From Epiperipatus broadwayi (Eukaryota > Onychophora > Udeonychophora > Euonychophora > Peripatidae), in contig JAQFVV010012405.1 of assembly GCA_028023455.1 (NCBI GenBank), positions 2,917,149-2,981,148 on the forward strand: DNA of 64,000 bases. The letters are read 5' to 3'. A program made the position numbers and the translations under genes. Positions 25,504 through 36,800 of the stretch are shown here, one piece after another. How positions within the stretch are numbered: position 1 is the stretch's first letter; the number at the start of each line of letters is the position of its first letter. The notes beneath the pieces were generated by a model. It saw only the letters and a program-made list of their open reading frames with translations. It did not search any database and had not been told where the DNA came from.

Positions 25504-28500
25504 CCTCAGGAGGCCTGACCTTATTAGAACCGAAATTGTTCAGATCAGAATTCTCTCCAGAGTGGGGAGAGACCACACATGCTTGGTACAACTGTGATTC
25601 ATCCCCAACCAATGCTGAGAAGGGGCCAGACCTATCCAAATGAATGGTGCGTTTAGAGCAGTTTGACTCAGGGATAACTGATTCCCCCACTGGAGAAAAG
25701 GTTGTTGCAGGGCCTGTGTATCTGATCTTCTTTTCTCTAGATCTGGATTCAGGCCTCAAGAGGTTGTAATGATCTGTAGAAACCAGCATAGGTAGGCTGT
25801 CATCACTGGCAGTGGAGTTCACTGGTGATGCCCTAGATTTACCATTCCTATTTTTCCTTTTGTGTTGGGGCTGAGGGGACTGGGGTCTGTTGTTGATAAC
25901 TACATCATCAGCAGAGGTCATTACACAGTCATCATCTTCAGATAATGTTTCATCTAACTTCTCTCTGTCCAGCTAAGTGGGCTGTTCTGGCAGTTGTAGC
26001 TCATCAGTAGTTTTCTTATCTCTGGCCATCTCTTGTGAATTAGGCAAAGAAACTAATTGTACAGCCATCACAGTTTTTCTTGAAGAAATGGCAAGATATT
26101 TAGATGAATTGGCTGTGGTTCTAACTGGTGGTTGAAGCATTTGTGGCATGCTTTTGATGGTACATTTGTGGTATTTTTTAGGAATTTGTCCACATAGTTT
26201 ACATTTGCAGTCTTGATAATTTCTCCTAATATGCCCGTGTTGCTTACAAAAAAACACTGGGGAGACACTCCACAGAGTATTATTATGAGGGAGGCTTCAT
26301 TATCTTCGATCAGATCTGGGTTAGACAAGGGAGAAATACCTTTGCCAAGACTAATCCTAAACAGGGCCACATTAGTATACACTTCAGAGTCTGCTTGTTT
26401 CTCCAGTATATAATTAAATGAGACAATCCTGCCAAAGGAGGAGAGAATCTTTTGGAGGTCAGCTGTCTCAAAGTCCTTTCCACAATTACACACCTTTCCC
26501 TCTAAGATTGGGGGGCAGTTTAAATCAATAGTAACCAGGTATCGGTTAACAAGTGATTTGTGATTATTACTGAATGTCTCTTTGGCAACAATGTTTTTAA
26601 AGTGGATAATCACATATCTATAATTGGGGTGAAGAGAATCTTATATATTGAACTCCAAAGACCGTGCGTTTTAAATAAATCATATAAGTCTTGGACAGGG
26701 AATTTAAATAGGTTGAGGTTAGGTTGAGGTTTCTGTCGGTTGTGGATAAAATCACAGCATTTTCATTTTTGTAATTTTTGAATGTTTTGTGTAGTAGGGC
26801 TGGGACCGACTGGTTAAACCTCTCATTATTTTCGCCATGTATCGATATATCACATAGGTGATTGACTTTCTGATTAGGTGAGTAGTCTTCTAAAGTTGCT
26901 TGAGGTGATTCTACCTCCTCATTATCTATGATGAGCATAGCCTTGGAGAATAAGTCCATTTGAGACCCTCCATCTATATTGCCTTGTCTGAAGGCCATGG
27001 TTTAACATTGGAGGTATAAGATTTATAGCAGCTTTTTCTGCATAAGACATTTGTTTTGTACTTAATCGGGCAGTATTATATTTAGGGATTTTTTTCGATA
27101 AGGCTCTGTCTTCAAAAGTCTCAACAGTGTTGGTTGTATCACTGGAGAGATCAGAGTCTGACCTACAGATGCTGTTGCCTAATGTAATCATAAGATTACT
27201 CTTGGACAAATAGCCATTCAGTCTAGATTAGAGTTGGCACTTAATTCAGGGAAATCTGAGTTTAGAAATCAGAGTAATTTGAGAAGCTATCTAGAGGAAG
27301 ATTATTGGTGTACTTAGCTTCATTGGTTGATGACTTATTTCTAGATGAAGGTTTAAAGAAGTGAGAGGGCTGTGTTGCTTGAAATTTTGAATTAGATGTG
27401 GTTGCAGTATCCATGGGAGTCTTATTTGCCACCAATGATTTTAGGATGCTTCTAAATCATTGGTTTCAAATCCAATCTCATCAGTGACAAATTCCGGAGC
27501 TTTCTGTAATATTGAACCAAAGTCAACCTTTTTCTTAGTAATTGAAGTTGTAGATAAGTTGGTGTAACTCATTTTTACTGTAGTGGGTTGAGTCATTTTA
27601 GATTTAGAACTGTTCATAGGTAAGTAATCTATTGATTTGTTATTTTTGGAAGTGTTAGTTTTGGAATTTTGAGACTTATCTGGGATAATCTGTAATTTTG
27701 TACTGCCATCTATCTTCTTGTTGAAGAATGAAGTGGGAGATTTGTTGTTGTGAAATTCTTGTTGGGCTTTAGAGAGGGAACTTTTGGGCTGAGAACTGTT
27801 CTCTGCGAGAAAAACTATTGATTCAGTAAATTTGGTTAAATTAGCTTTAATATTTAGGGAGTTTTCTGCCTTCTGAGAATCATTATCTAACGAAAAATTA
27901 TCTCCGATGGATTTTAAATTTACGTTATGAGAATTTTTGTTTTCCAATTATCTCCGATGGATTTTAAATTTACGTTATGAGAATTTTTGTTTTCCAATGG
28001 TGCCACTGTTCCCAAGGTTTTTTCGGGATAACTTTTTTGGTAGTGGCTCAAAAATTCCAATTCTTTCACCGATGTGTTGGTTACATCGGAATATGTATTA
28101 TTTGACTCTAAGGTTGAGATCGAAATTGGTTTCTCATAGTTTTCCTATCGCTGCAAAGTTTTTCCGCTTTCCGACACTTCCGGAAGCAGCTTCTTGTATT
28201 GTAACTCTAGATTTTGACAGAACTTTTTTTTTCTGAGCGATTTAGTTGGTTTCAAAGTAGGCTTAGGATTAAAATTATTTTCTATCATTTTGGTGTATGG
28301 TTTTGTTTTGCAAGAGGGGATAAAGCAGTTTTTATTTTGATCAAAGTTAATGTTATCAGTTTTCTTTTTGACCGCTGTTTTCTTTGGCATAGGAATTAAA
28401 GAAAATGACTTCTTAGGAGATACTAGATTCACTTTATGAATAGGATCAATAATACTGGCACCTTTTTTACTTCTCTGATTATTGCTACTGATTTTAAATT

Positions 28501-28627
28501 TATCCATTTTAAATTCATCCATAGGATCTTTTCCATAGTTTACAGGAATAAGTCTATCTCTTAGCTTGGCAGTAGTATTATTAATGACAGCCATGGACAT
28601 TTCCCAGAATGGACTATTCACTATCAA
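25472..28627 (-). pseudogene. LINE ORF1: RRM-like plus CCHC zinc-knuckle RNA-binding protein, frameshifted
   Basis: A protein of about 1,000 residues split into at least five frames (28627-28145, 27947-27441, 27209-26922, 26998-26618, 26613-25973 and 25921-25472). The N-terminal third is Lys, Ser, Asn and Thr rich and looks disordered. The piece at 26613-26068 contains an RRM-like run (YLVTIDLNCPPI, LQKILSSFGRIVSFNYI, YTNVALFRISL). The zinc knuckle is CFFCKQHGHIRRN, with Tyr where the last Cys is expected, split by a one-base loss in a T run at about 26247-26252. A second Cys/His cluster follows (CKCKLCG and YHKC). The C-terminal 150 residues (25921-25472) are Ser/Pro rich and end in GEIDQIIPV. 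Such ORF1 proteins bind the element RNA as a ribonucleoprotein. The start at 28627 or the nearby MSMAVINN is uncertain. Confidence 0.82.
27898..27997. repeat. 50-bp perfect tandem duplication inside LINE ORF1
   Basis: Copies 27898-27947 and 27948-27997 run from TTATCTCCGATGGATTTTAA to TTTTTGTTTTCCAA. Fifty bases is not a multiple of three, so this alone breaks ORF1. It arose after the element was coding-competent, or in assembly. Confidence 0.92.
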
Positions 28628-28690
28628 GTTTGTGCATGGGAATTTAAATCTTTTCCATGCAAAAAAAAAAATACTTAAAGTAAAGAAATA

Positions 28691-28702
28691 AATACTTACC
28701 TG
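28691..28702 (-). promoter_or_regulatory. Splice-donor consensus in the LINE leader
   Basis: Minus strand CAG|GTAAGTATT, with the boundary between 28700 and 28699, is a perfect eukaryotic 5' splice-site consensus. It lies about 115 bp from the element's 5' end and upstream of ORF1. No convincing acceptor pairs with it inside the leader, so function is only possible, not shown. Confidence 0.35.
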
Positions 28703-28815
28703 TTTTGCTTTGTTTTTTTTTCAAGAATTTTTAGGACCCAAATCATGCACATAAGACTGATCCAGTCAGAGCTCATGAATGGTGACCTGCACAATCAGGC
28801 CACCGGAAGCAGACT

Positions 28816-28831
28816 TAAAACATAGATTTAG
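28816..28831. repeat. Target-site duplication of the LINE, 5' side
   Basis: TTAAAACATAGATTTA, identical to 22019-22034. After it the copy A repeat segment resumes. Confidence 0.9.
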
Positions 28832-29190
28832 GTTTCATTATCATACATATATGCATACATATTTTAAGTGCATATTTGCATAACACATAACATAATTTAT
28901 ACAAGCATATAATGTACATTAACAGTTTTTTTTAAATTATCATATATACTAGATTATATTGTTTATTAACAATTTATAATGTAATTTTTAGCTGGAGGAT
29001 CCAGCCAAATATTTTACTTAGGAAGCAATTATAACTACTTATTTCTTATGTGATATTCTTGCTCAACAAATAGTTTTGGAAGACCAATTGCCATCGCTAA
29101 GTGGGCAATAATGTATTTACATTTAAACATTTTTTCTTATTAATTAGTTTATAGTAATTAAATACAACCCTGACTTCTATTAAATATAAT
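28832..29190. repeat. Dispersed repeat segment, copy A (right part)
   Basis: It aligns with 50401-50730: shared ACATACATATTTTAAGTGCA, AGCATATAATG, the GGA-CCAGC block and GGAAGC-ATTATAACTA. This shows that copy A once ran unbroken across the LINE insertion site. Confidence 0.75.
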
Positions 29191-29613
29191 ATTTTTGTTA
29201 TCTAAAGATAATATTTAATGTATTATCTCATAGTTTCAGTCCATAATTATCCACATGTGTTATATATTATCTGGTTAATTTCAATATCTCTCTTGATGAT
29301 TTTTTTATATTTTAATTAATCTCCTTGCAATATGCAACATACGTTCAACTCCCATAGATTTTATTACTGCTCACCATTAGGTTCTCCTATTTTTCATATA
29401 TCAATGATCTAAATAAGATTTGAAACTGTACTATTTTTCACCTGCAAATAAGTTCTCTTTAACATATGATGATTGGTATAAAAAATTGGTTGACTTTTAT
29501 TCATTTAATAAGAAAATGTGGTATAAAATTTTCCTCATTTTTATTATCTTCTTCCTTTATGAAATTAAATGAAAGATGTAATTAAGCAAAAATTATTATG
29601 AATCACTATGTAT

Positions 29614-29755
29614 GCAATTTATATATAATTGGATAGAAACTTTTTTATTATTAATGCCACGACAAGATTAGGTTATTAAATGTAAGCAATTTATATATAA
29701 TTGGATAGAAACTTTTTTATTATTAATGCCACGACAAGATTAGGTTATTAAATGT
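29614..29755. repeat. 72-bp tandem duplication
   Basis: Copies start at 29614 and 29686 (GCAATTTATATATAATTGGA ... GGTTATTAAATGT). They appear identical except at the junction. The function is unknown. Confidence 0.92.
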
Positions 29756-29804
29756 TGACTTCTCTAAAATACTTTTTAGAAGAGAAGTATTATATATATA
29801 TATT

Positions 29805-29824
29805 GTAACAAAATATTTTGTTAC
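29805..29824. repeat. 20-bp perfect palindrome
   Basis: GTAACAAAATATTTTGTTAC equals its own reverse complement. It lies at the edge of a short GC-richer stretch (CGGTGGCCGTTTGAGGGCGC at 29856-29875). A protein-binding site or element terminus is possible; nothing decides. Confidence 0.85.
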
Positions 29825-31000
29825 GCTCTTAAATTTCACGAGATTGCAACATACGGTGGCCGTTTGAGGGCGCCACCAAGCATTTCTGCCTAGACCGTAT
29901 TATAAAATTTCTATAATAATGGTTAATTTATTTACGAACGGCCATCACCCAATGTAAATCTTGATATAATTTTATTTTAATGGACCAAAAGATTATAAAA
30001 TGAATTATAAGAATTAATTATAATAAACAAAAAAAAATCGACACTTCACTATTGTTGAAATATTTATTATACCTTTATTCCCTTCCCTCGTACTTGTCGG
30101 ATCAAACCCTCCTGATCCTTTTTCTTTCTAATCAAGAATTAACATGTATCGTTCTCAAAGGAACATTTGCCGTCACTTTACCAATTATACAATATTTTCA
30201 TCAAATATCATGGTATATAACTATGAATGAACTCAAGGGTGACTTACTATAAGAGTGTGTTTGTTAAAAACAAACACATTCAAACCTCTTTCTAATGTTA
30301 AATCTTTTCATCTTAAACTTTTACTTGTCCTTAGATTGAGTATACAATTTTTGTTATTCATATCTATACATTATAAGAACAACAATCATAGAAACTAAAG
30401 GTAATTTTAATTAATAGAACGTAACCCCCAAAAAATTAAATAATAAAAAAAAACAATATAATGTGGATTAATTTGAATTAGTAAATACATCTACTTCAAG
30501 ACTACATATCCCTCCCTTTCTATTGCTGAAACATTGAGATATTTGAAGTGAAGGCTTTTCTTTCTTTTTTTTTAAAATTCTATTATGCAAATGTCTCTTG
30601 AAATTATAATAAAAAAAAGTCTATTTACCCTGATCGATCAGTGTAGATCCTGTGTGGGTGGAATATTTCACTTTATATTCATCGTGGTTTGTCCGTGGTC
30701 TTCTTCCAGTCCATTCTCCTCAGCTAGCTCTATGTTTGGCATTTACAAGGCAGTTTCAGGTGGTAATAGGAAGAGGTTCCCAGAAGGGAAAGTTCTGTTA
30801 GATCTAGCCGCTCAACATTTTCTCTTTGCACTTTCTTCTTATTTTTTTTTTAATGTAATTTTACGATTTTTACTATTGACGAGTCCGAGCCGAATTTAAA
30901 CTTATAGATTAGGTATTGACGTCGGCAGAAATCCAATTAATTTAAACAAAAGGAAAGTCCATAATTTATAGTTTTTTTTTAAAGTCTCAGTTCACACCTT
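29825..31000. other. Mixed-composition stretch, possible decayed element, unassigned
   Basis: GC-richer islands at 29850-29900, 30630-30800 and 30880-30940 alternate with AT-rich DNA. The 104-codon plus frame at 30585-30899 is hydrophobic and Ser/Phe rich with no recognisable domain. I see no LTR pair or RT motif. Confidence 0.35.
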
Positions 31001-31908
31001 TAATGATCTCTTCTTTTATTTCGTATTTTATTTTAAAATCCCAAAGAAACATTCCAATTGATCAGCATAATAGATAGCATAAAATTCACTAAAAAGCCCC
31101 AACAATAAAACTAATTGCTTTCTTTTCCCTTCTATCTTTAAGAATTTTTTAAAAGATTAAACAAAAGACAAACTTTTATCAAAAACATGCAAGATCTTGA
31201 TCTTATTTATTTTAACTTCTCAAAAACTTCATTTTAAAATTAAGTGTTAATTTATTTCTTTTTCCCCAAAATTATGTATTATAAAACGATATTTATATTT
31301 TAACAAAATATATGTGTGTGTATATATATATGTATGAGTATGAGCTGACAGAAAAATACCAGCTCAATATATATAATAGTATGATGAATGTTAATTTTTT
31401 TTAAATGTATTCCTCTTAATACCAGCATTATTAATATATATATATAATGCAGCCGCTTTGATATGGGTATTTTTTTTTTTGTATTGTCAAATTAGCAAGA
31501 TCAGATTTTTACAAACAAATCATGAATTAAACATTTAAGAGTGTATTTCAAAATACTTGGTACACAAAATGTGTCATCAAATATCTTAAAAACTTGAGAT
31601 GTGCTTGTAAATGTTCAAATAATTAAAAGGTTTTCCAAGATTCACCATTATGATTTGTTGATCTTCCTCTGCACTAAGTATGACAATTGGGTCGTTGTTT
31701 GTGGAATCATATTTTTATCTGTTAATTAAAAGCATAGAGATTTATTTAATTTTTAATCTATAATTTTTTTATTTTCATCTTTATATTTTTTGTTTTTCCT
31801 TCTAGAGTTAGAATTTTTTTATTCATTTATGAATAATTGATAATGATAATAGCATATAATCACATATATTTCTCTTTACTTTGACTGTATAAGATATACT
31901 TTTAAGAA

Positions 31909-31920
31909 TATATATATATG

Positions 31921-31976
<56 letters not shown>
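31909..31976. repeat. (TA)n followed by (CA)n microsatellite
   Basis: An imperfect TA array with single TG and CA interruptions ends in ACACACACACACAC. Confidence 0.95.
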
Positions 31977-31981
<5 letters not shown>

Positions 31982-32830
31982 GTTACAAATATTAAATATT
32001 TTACTACAAATGAATCCTAAACAATAATATCTCATAATTTTAACAGTCTTGAAGCTAATACAGTATTACCATATTTTAAAACTTCACCATATATCTCATC
32101 TTGATCTTAGTCTTTCCATATTTAACATTACTAAGAGCTATATTAATTTTATTAAATTGGAGATCTTTGCCCAAGTCTAAATGAATAAATAGGATAGATA
32201 TGTCATTAAAGGCTGTAATCGTATTTTATTAACATTACTCAAAAGAAGATGAAAAATCTCTCCCTTGTTCAAATATCATCATAACCATATATAAACGAAT
32301 TTCATAATTGGATTTTATATGATATTTTTTATATCTATGTTATTTTCAAATAATTTAGTGGTTATGAACTGTAGAAAACTGTAATATTTTTGAAGTTTAA
32401 TCTATCAATCATTTAAAACTCTTGTTAGTTGTTAACCTTTTGCCAATGAATGTCTATATTGCTTATAAACATTTTTAAATTTATTATTCTGCTGAGAAAA
32501 GTCCATATGAATTATTAAAGACTTGATCAATATTTTTTTTTAATGAATTAGGAAATAGATGTATATGCATTCACGTTACTCTTTATGAGAATTCCATACT
32601 TTGGTAACATAATGAACTTGAAAATTCAAATTTTCATGTATAAAGTTTAATATCTTTTGAAACCTAGCATGAGCAGTAAATTAAAAGAATGAGCAACAAA
32701 GTTTGTATCATTGTGTTTAGTATATGACCTATTTTAAATGCACTTATTTTAATTTTAGGTTGTATAAATGCAATTTTCATTTTATTTTTAGATTGTATTA
32801 ATGTATTATTTCTTCAACAATCTGCAGCTG

Positions 32831-32833
<3 letters not shown>

Positions 32834-32889
<56 letters not shown>
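32834..32889. repeat. (TA)n microsatellite, about 56 bp
   Basis: An uninterrupted AT dinucleotide array. Confidence 0.95.
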
Positions 32890-32891
<2 letters not shown>

Positions 32892-33774
32892 TAACCCTTC
32901 TTTAATTCTAATTAATCTATTAGTTTATATCTAGAAATTTATTTTATTTCTTTTATTGATATAATTAATTATTTATATCCGCACTACTTTGTCTCTCTGG
33001 TTGTTGTTAAGGCAACCAAAATAAAAGCAACATATCTATTAATTTTCCAATATGATCTAAAATACTTTTCATATAGTACAATTAGAAGTTTTATTCTCTT
33101 AAGCCATGCCACGCTTGTAATATTGATCATAATTGATCACTCCTTAATTTAAGAGCACTTATAATAATGACACTAATCTCAGGGTTCTCTGTTATATTTA
33201 AGAAAAATGCTCGGCAGTATTGTGTTGTCGCATATGACTGACATTCTGGTCGGCTATAGGAAACATTTACCTTATTTAAATTCTAGGTATCCTCATCTCC
33301 ATATCAAACTATTATAATATTTAAAGAGATGATAACCAGATTCAATAACAATGCATAATTTTGAATAATATAGCTCTTTTTATCCAGAATCTCAGTCGGA
33401 GTAATGAAAAGACAAGGGTGCTTTTGTGCCCTTCCATCATCCTTGACAACACGATAATTTAACTAAGATTTATTACTTAGACACTTCATTTAAATGTGTA
33501 CGAAATAATGTGCAACCAAAGCTAATAGTTTGGGAATAAAGTCATTTTTATACACAAAACTCAAAATAAATGTCTTGGTCTGAAGTTTTCAATTCCACAA
33601 ATAAATTTCATTAAATAAAATATAAGGAAATATTCTGATCTGCTCACAATTGTCTATCTGGTGTATTGAATTTTAAGAGTTCATAAATGATTTCGGACTC
33701 AAGAAAAGTATGGCAGGTATTATGCAAATACACTTTTATTTAACACACACAAAAAATGACTCTAAACAACGTGT

Positions 33775-33857
33775 AACAAGACTATAATTTATTATTAACT
33801 TTTAACAAGATTATAATTTATTATTACAGTTTAACTAGACTATCCTTTATTATTAAC
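33775..33857. repeat. 29-bp tandem repeat, about three diverged copies
   Basis: AACAAGACTATAATTTATTA recurs at 33775 and 33804 and, more diverged, at 33833. The copies differ by a few substitutions, unlike the perfect 49-72 bp duplications elsewhere. Confidence 0.8.
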
Positions 33858-36800
33858 ATAATAAACAAACATATATAATTTATTCGATCCCATATGGATA
33901 AAACAACATGTAACTAACATTACTTTGTCTATACTTTTAGACCTGGATTCGAACTACTTCTTCATCTTTTTACATTTATGCAATTTGAATACACAAAAAA
34001 AATAATACATTTTATTATCGATACATCAACTCATCCATTTAATGTATCTTATGTGAACGGCTGCTTAACTTTATTAACTAACTATTTGTTTTAAAATAAA
34101 AACAATCTGATTCTAGGCAATACGTACAAATGATTTCTGTTATCATATCTTTAATTAAATGATAGTTTTTATTTAGATAACTTACTATAATTTATGGGTT
34201 ATTTATCAGAAGTTACACTTATATTTTAATGTTTACCTTAATAACAACTGAAGTTGTTATATACACTGTATTCCTCAGTATAAGTTATATTGTGAGTGCT
34301 ACTTAATCATTAATCTGAATTAAACCTGGTATTTGAATCCTCCACTGGCAAATAAGAATTTCTAAATCACGCAATTTTAAACTTACTCTCTCCATTGACT
34401 TACGTGTGAATTACCAGCAATATTCCACCGCACAATCCAGATATTGATCATAGTTACTAGCACGCTATTTATACTCAATGGATCTTGAGGAATTAACACC
34501 TCCAATATACCCGTTATCTTGCCCTAACTTTCTAAACAAAACACAATAATCAACACCTTCCTTGGTGGAATTATCTCTATTTTCTCATGAGGAACATGGA
34601 ATAACACCGAAGGTCTGTAGAGTTAACTACTACATTAAAATATTTTGGTGGTTCCTTGCCTCTTACTTGGGCATAATATGAACACACACCAAATATAATC
34701 CTCTCCTGGGATTTAAACGAATGAAGTATACTACATGCGAGATAAATTCTTGATCGTCCTAACTATGAGAAGCGATCACTTGGGCTATAAAACATGCCCG
34801 AATACTAGATTTAACTATTCCCCTCATGGAAAACAAAGCTTTTGGGGAAATCATTTTCATCCCACAAAATAAACATATTATAAAGATTACCTATGCTGAT
34901 ATTAAGCATATACTGATGCTTTATCTGGGCAAGACAAGCAAATACACTAATTATACTAAAATTATGTTACGGGGTATACTTAGATCAACATCTGAAATCA
35001 ATGGATATCACAGAATAAAAGTATAATAATTTTCATTTTACCAAAGGAACATTCAACAAGTAATTGGTAGCATATTATCTTGAACTAAATAAAGTGAATG
35101 TGTTAATAAAGAATAATTGGGAATAAGTTCCTCAATTAATACAGTATAAATTCGTTTCAAGCTTTAGACAAGAAATATCTTGTATAGCAATTCTTTTTAA
35201 TTACTTCTGATAATTTTTTTTTTTATTATTTACTTTACCTATTAAGTATCTAAATGTTTTTCTTTTACGCATCTAACATATAAAATTTATACCCATAATT
35301 GCATATAATAGTTAAAACACATTTTATAAAAAAAATTTTCCATGTCAAATATAAATTTAACCTAGAATAATTACCTGAAAACATACCTTTATGATTACAA
35401 GGTCATTTAAATATTACTTGACTATACAGCCTTTAACCTGTTGATATAAAAAAATACACATCATTTTACAAATTAGTAAAAAAAAATCATTACTTAACAA
35501 GTGCTTATTATCTCACTAGAAAAATGTTTTCTGTTGGGCAATTTATCCAGATGAAGAACTTGATCCAGTTGTAGTTCACGAAGCAAATTTAAAATAAGAA
35601 ACACATTTTATTATTTCATTTATATAAAAGTTGCCTCCATTCTGGTGCACTTAATAAATTAGGCAAAGAAAAACATAGCAGCGTTGGATGTTAACTCTTC
35701 CTTGAATTAAACTGCTATAATTTTGGGATCCAAGAAAACAATACATATTCTAACGTAGACGAATATTTTATTCTAAACGATAACACACACAATTCTTTTC
35801 CTTTTCTATTATTGATGATACGTACCATTTTTAGCTAGCTGGCTTATGAATAAAAAAGTAATGCGCGAATTTTCCAAGATACTATTATTATAATGCCTGC
35901 AACTGACTTACGTGGATATGAAGTTTTAATGACTGCAATTGATGTATAATATAACATATTATATTATGGTTATAATTAAGTCACTAATGTTTTTAGTTTT
36001 TGTTCCTACTCTGGGAATTGTAATTTTTCTTTAATAGGGAATTCTCCGTAAAACGCACACATACAAATTTTCCAATATTTGCCTTGAGAAAATTTATATA
36101 TATATTTTTTTTACAATCTACAGGTGCATAAGTAAATATCATTTATCATTAATATTATTTCTAGATAATTTTCAGTGAATAAAACATATTTTAACGTGGG
36201 GAACTTACATTATTTTCAAAGGCAGACAATTTCTTTTAGAAAGAGCGCGAAATTTTTCTAGTTAACTTTCCTTGGCTTTTATAATATGTCTTTTAATTAT
36301 AATTTTTCTTTTATACCATGAAAAGATCATTAAATAAGGTCAAGTTAACAAATAATTGATTATTTCCTGGAAATTACTTATATTACTTAATTTAAATATA
36401 ATGACATTTTCCGTGATTGCTGTAGTTAATATGGTCATTTTGAACTTTAGCACAAGATAGTATATTTTTGCGTATAAAAAGCTTTAAATAGGTAGATAGC
36501 AACAGAAGATCAGGATGTCCCACCAAAAAAGGATTAGCAACACATTATATTATTAAAATTTTACTTGACTTATATTTATTTCTGCAATTAAAAATGAAAA
36601 AAAATTTGTTACCGAATTTCAGCACTGCTTCTTCCTTGAAAAACTAATGTCAGACAATCTTTCTTCAAAAAAAAAAAATTGGCGGTCTTGTTTTAGCGAC
36701 CTCTTACAGAAAAATAATCATTTAATTATACCATAAATAAAAGAAAAGAAAAAAAAAACCCATTACAATCATATAGTTTTCGTATTATTTACCTGGATTA

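Larger units (their letters stand above)
22035..28815 (-). mobile_element. Near full-length LINE, L1/Tx1-like, inserted in copy A
   Basis: A 6,781-bp non-LTR retrotransposon on the minus strand, bounded by a perfect 16-bp target-site duplication. From its 5' end: about 190 bp of leader, ORF1 (28627 to 25472, Lys/Ser-rich N-terminus, RRM-like region, zinc knuckles), ORF2 (25503 to 22104, APE endonuclease, reverse transcriptase, Cys/His C-terminus), and about 70 bp of 3' UTR ending near ATTGTTGTTGAAAG. It is more GC-rich than the DNA around it. Several single-base frameshifts, a few stops and a 50-bp duplication have inactivated it, but it is far better preserved than the other LINEs here, so it inserted later. 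The clade call (L1/Tx1 group) rests on the C-terminal layout and ORF1 type and is less sure than the LINE call itself. Confidence 0.9.

Noticed and set aside
30585-30899. 104-codon plus frame
   Set aside because: Hydrophobic, Ser/Phe-rich composition driven by T-rich DNA; no motif on either strand.
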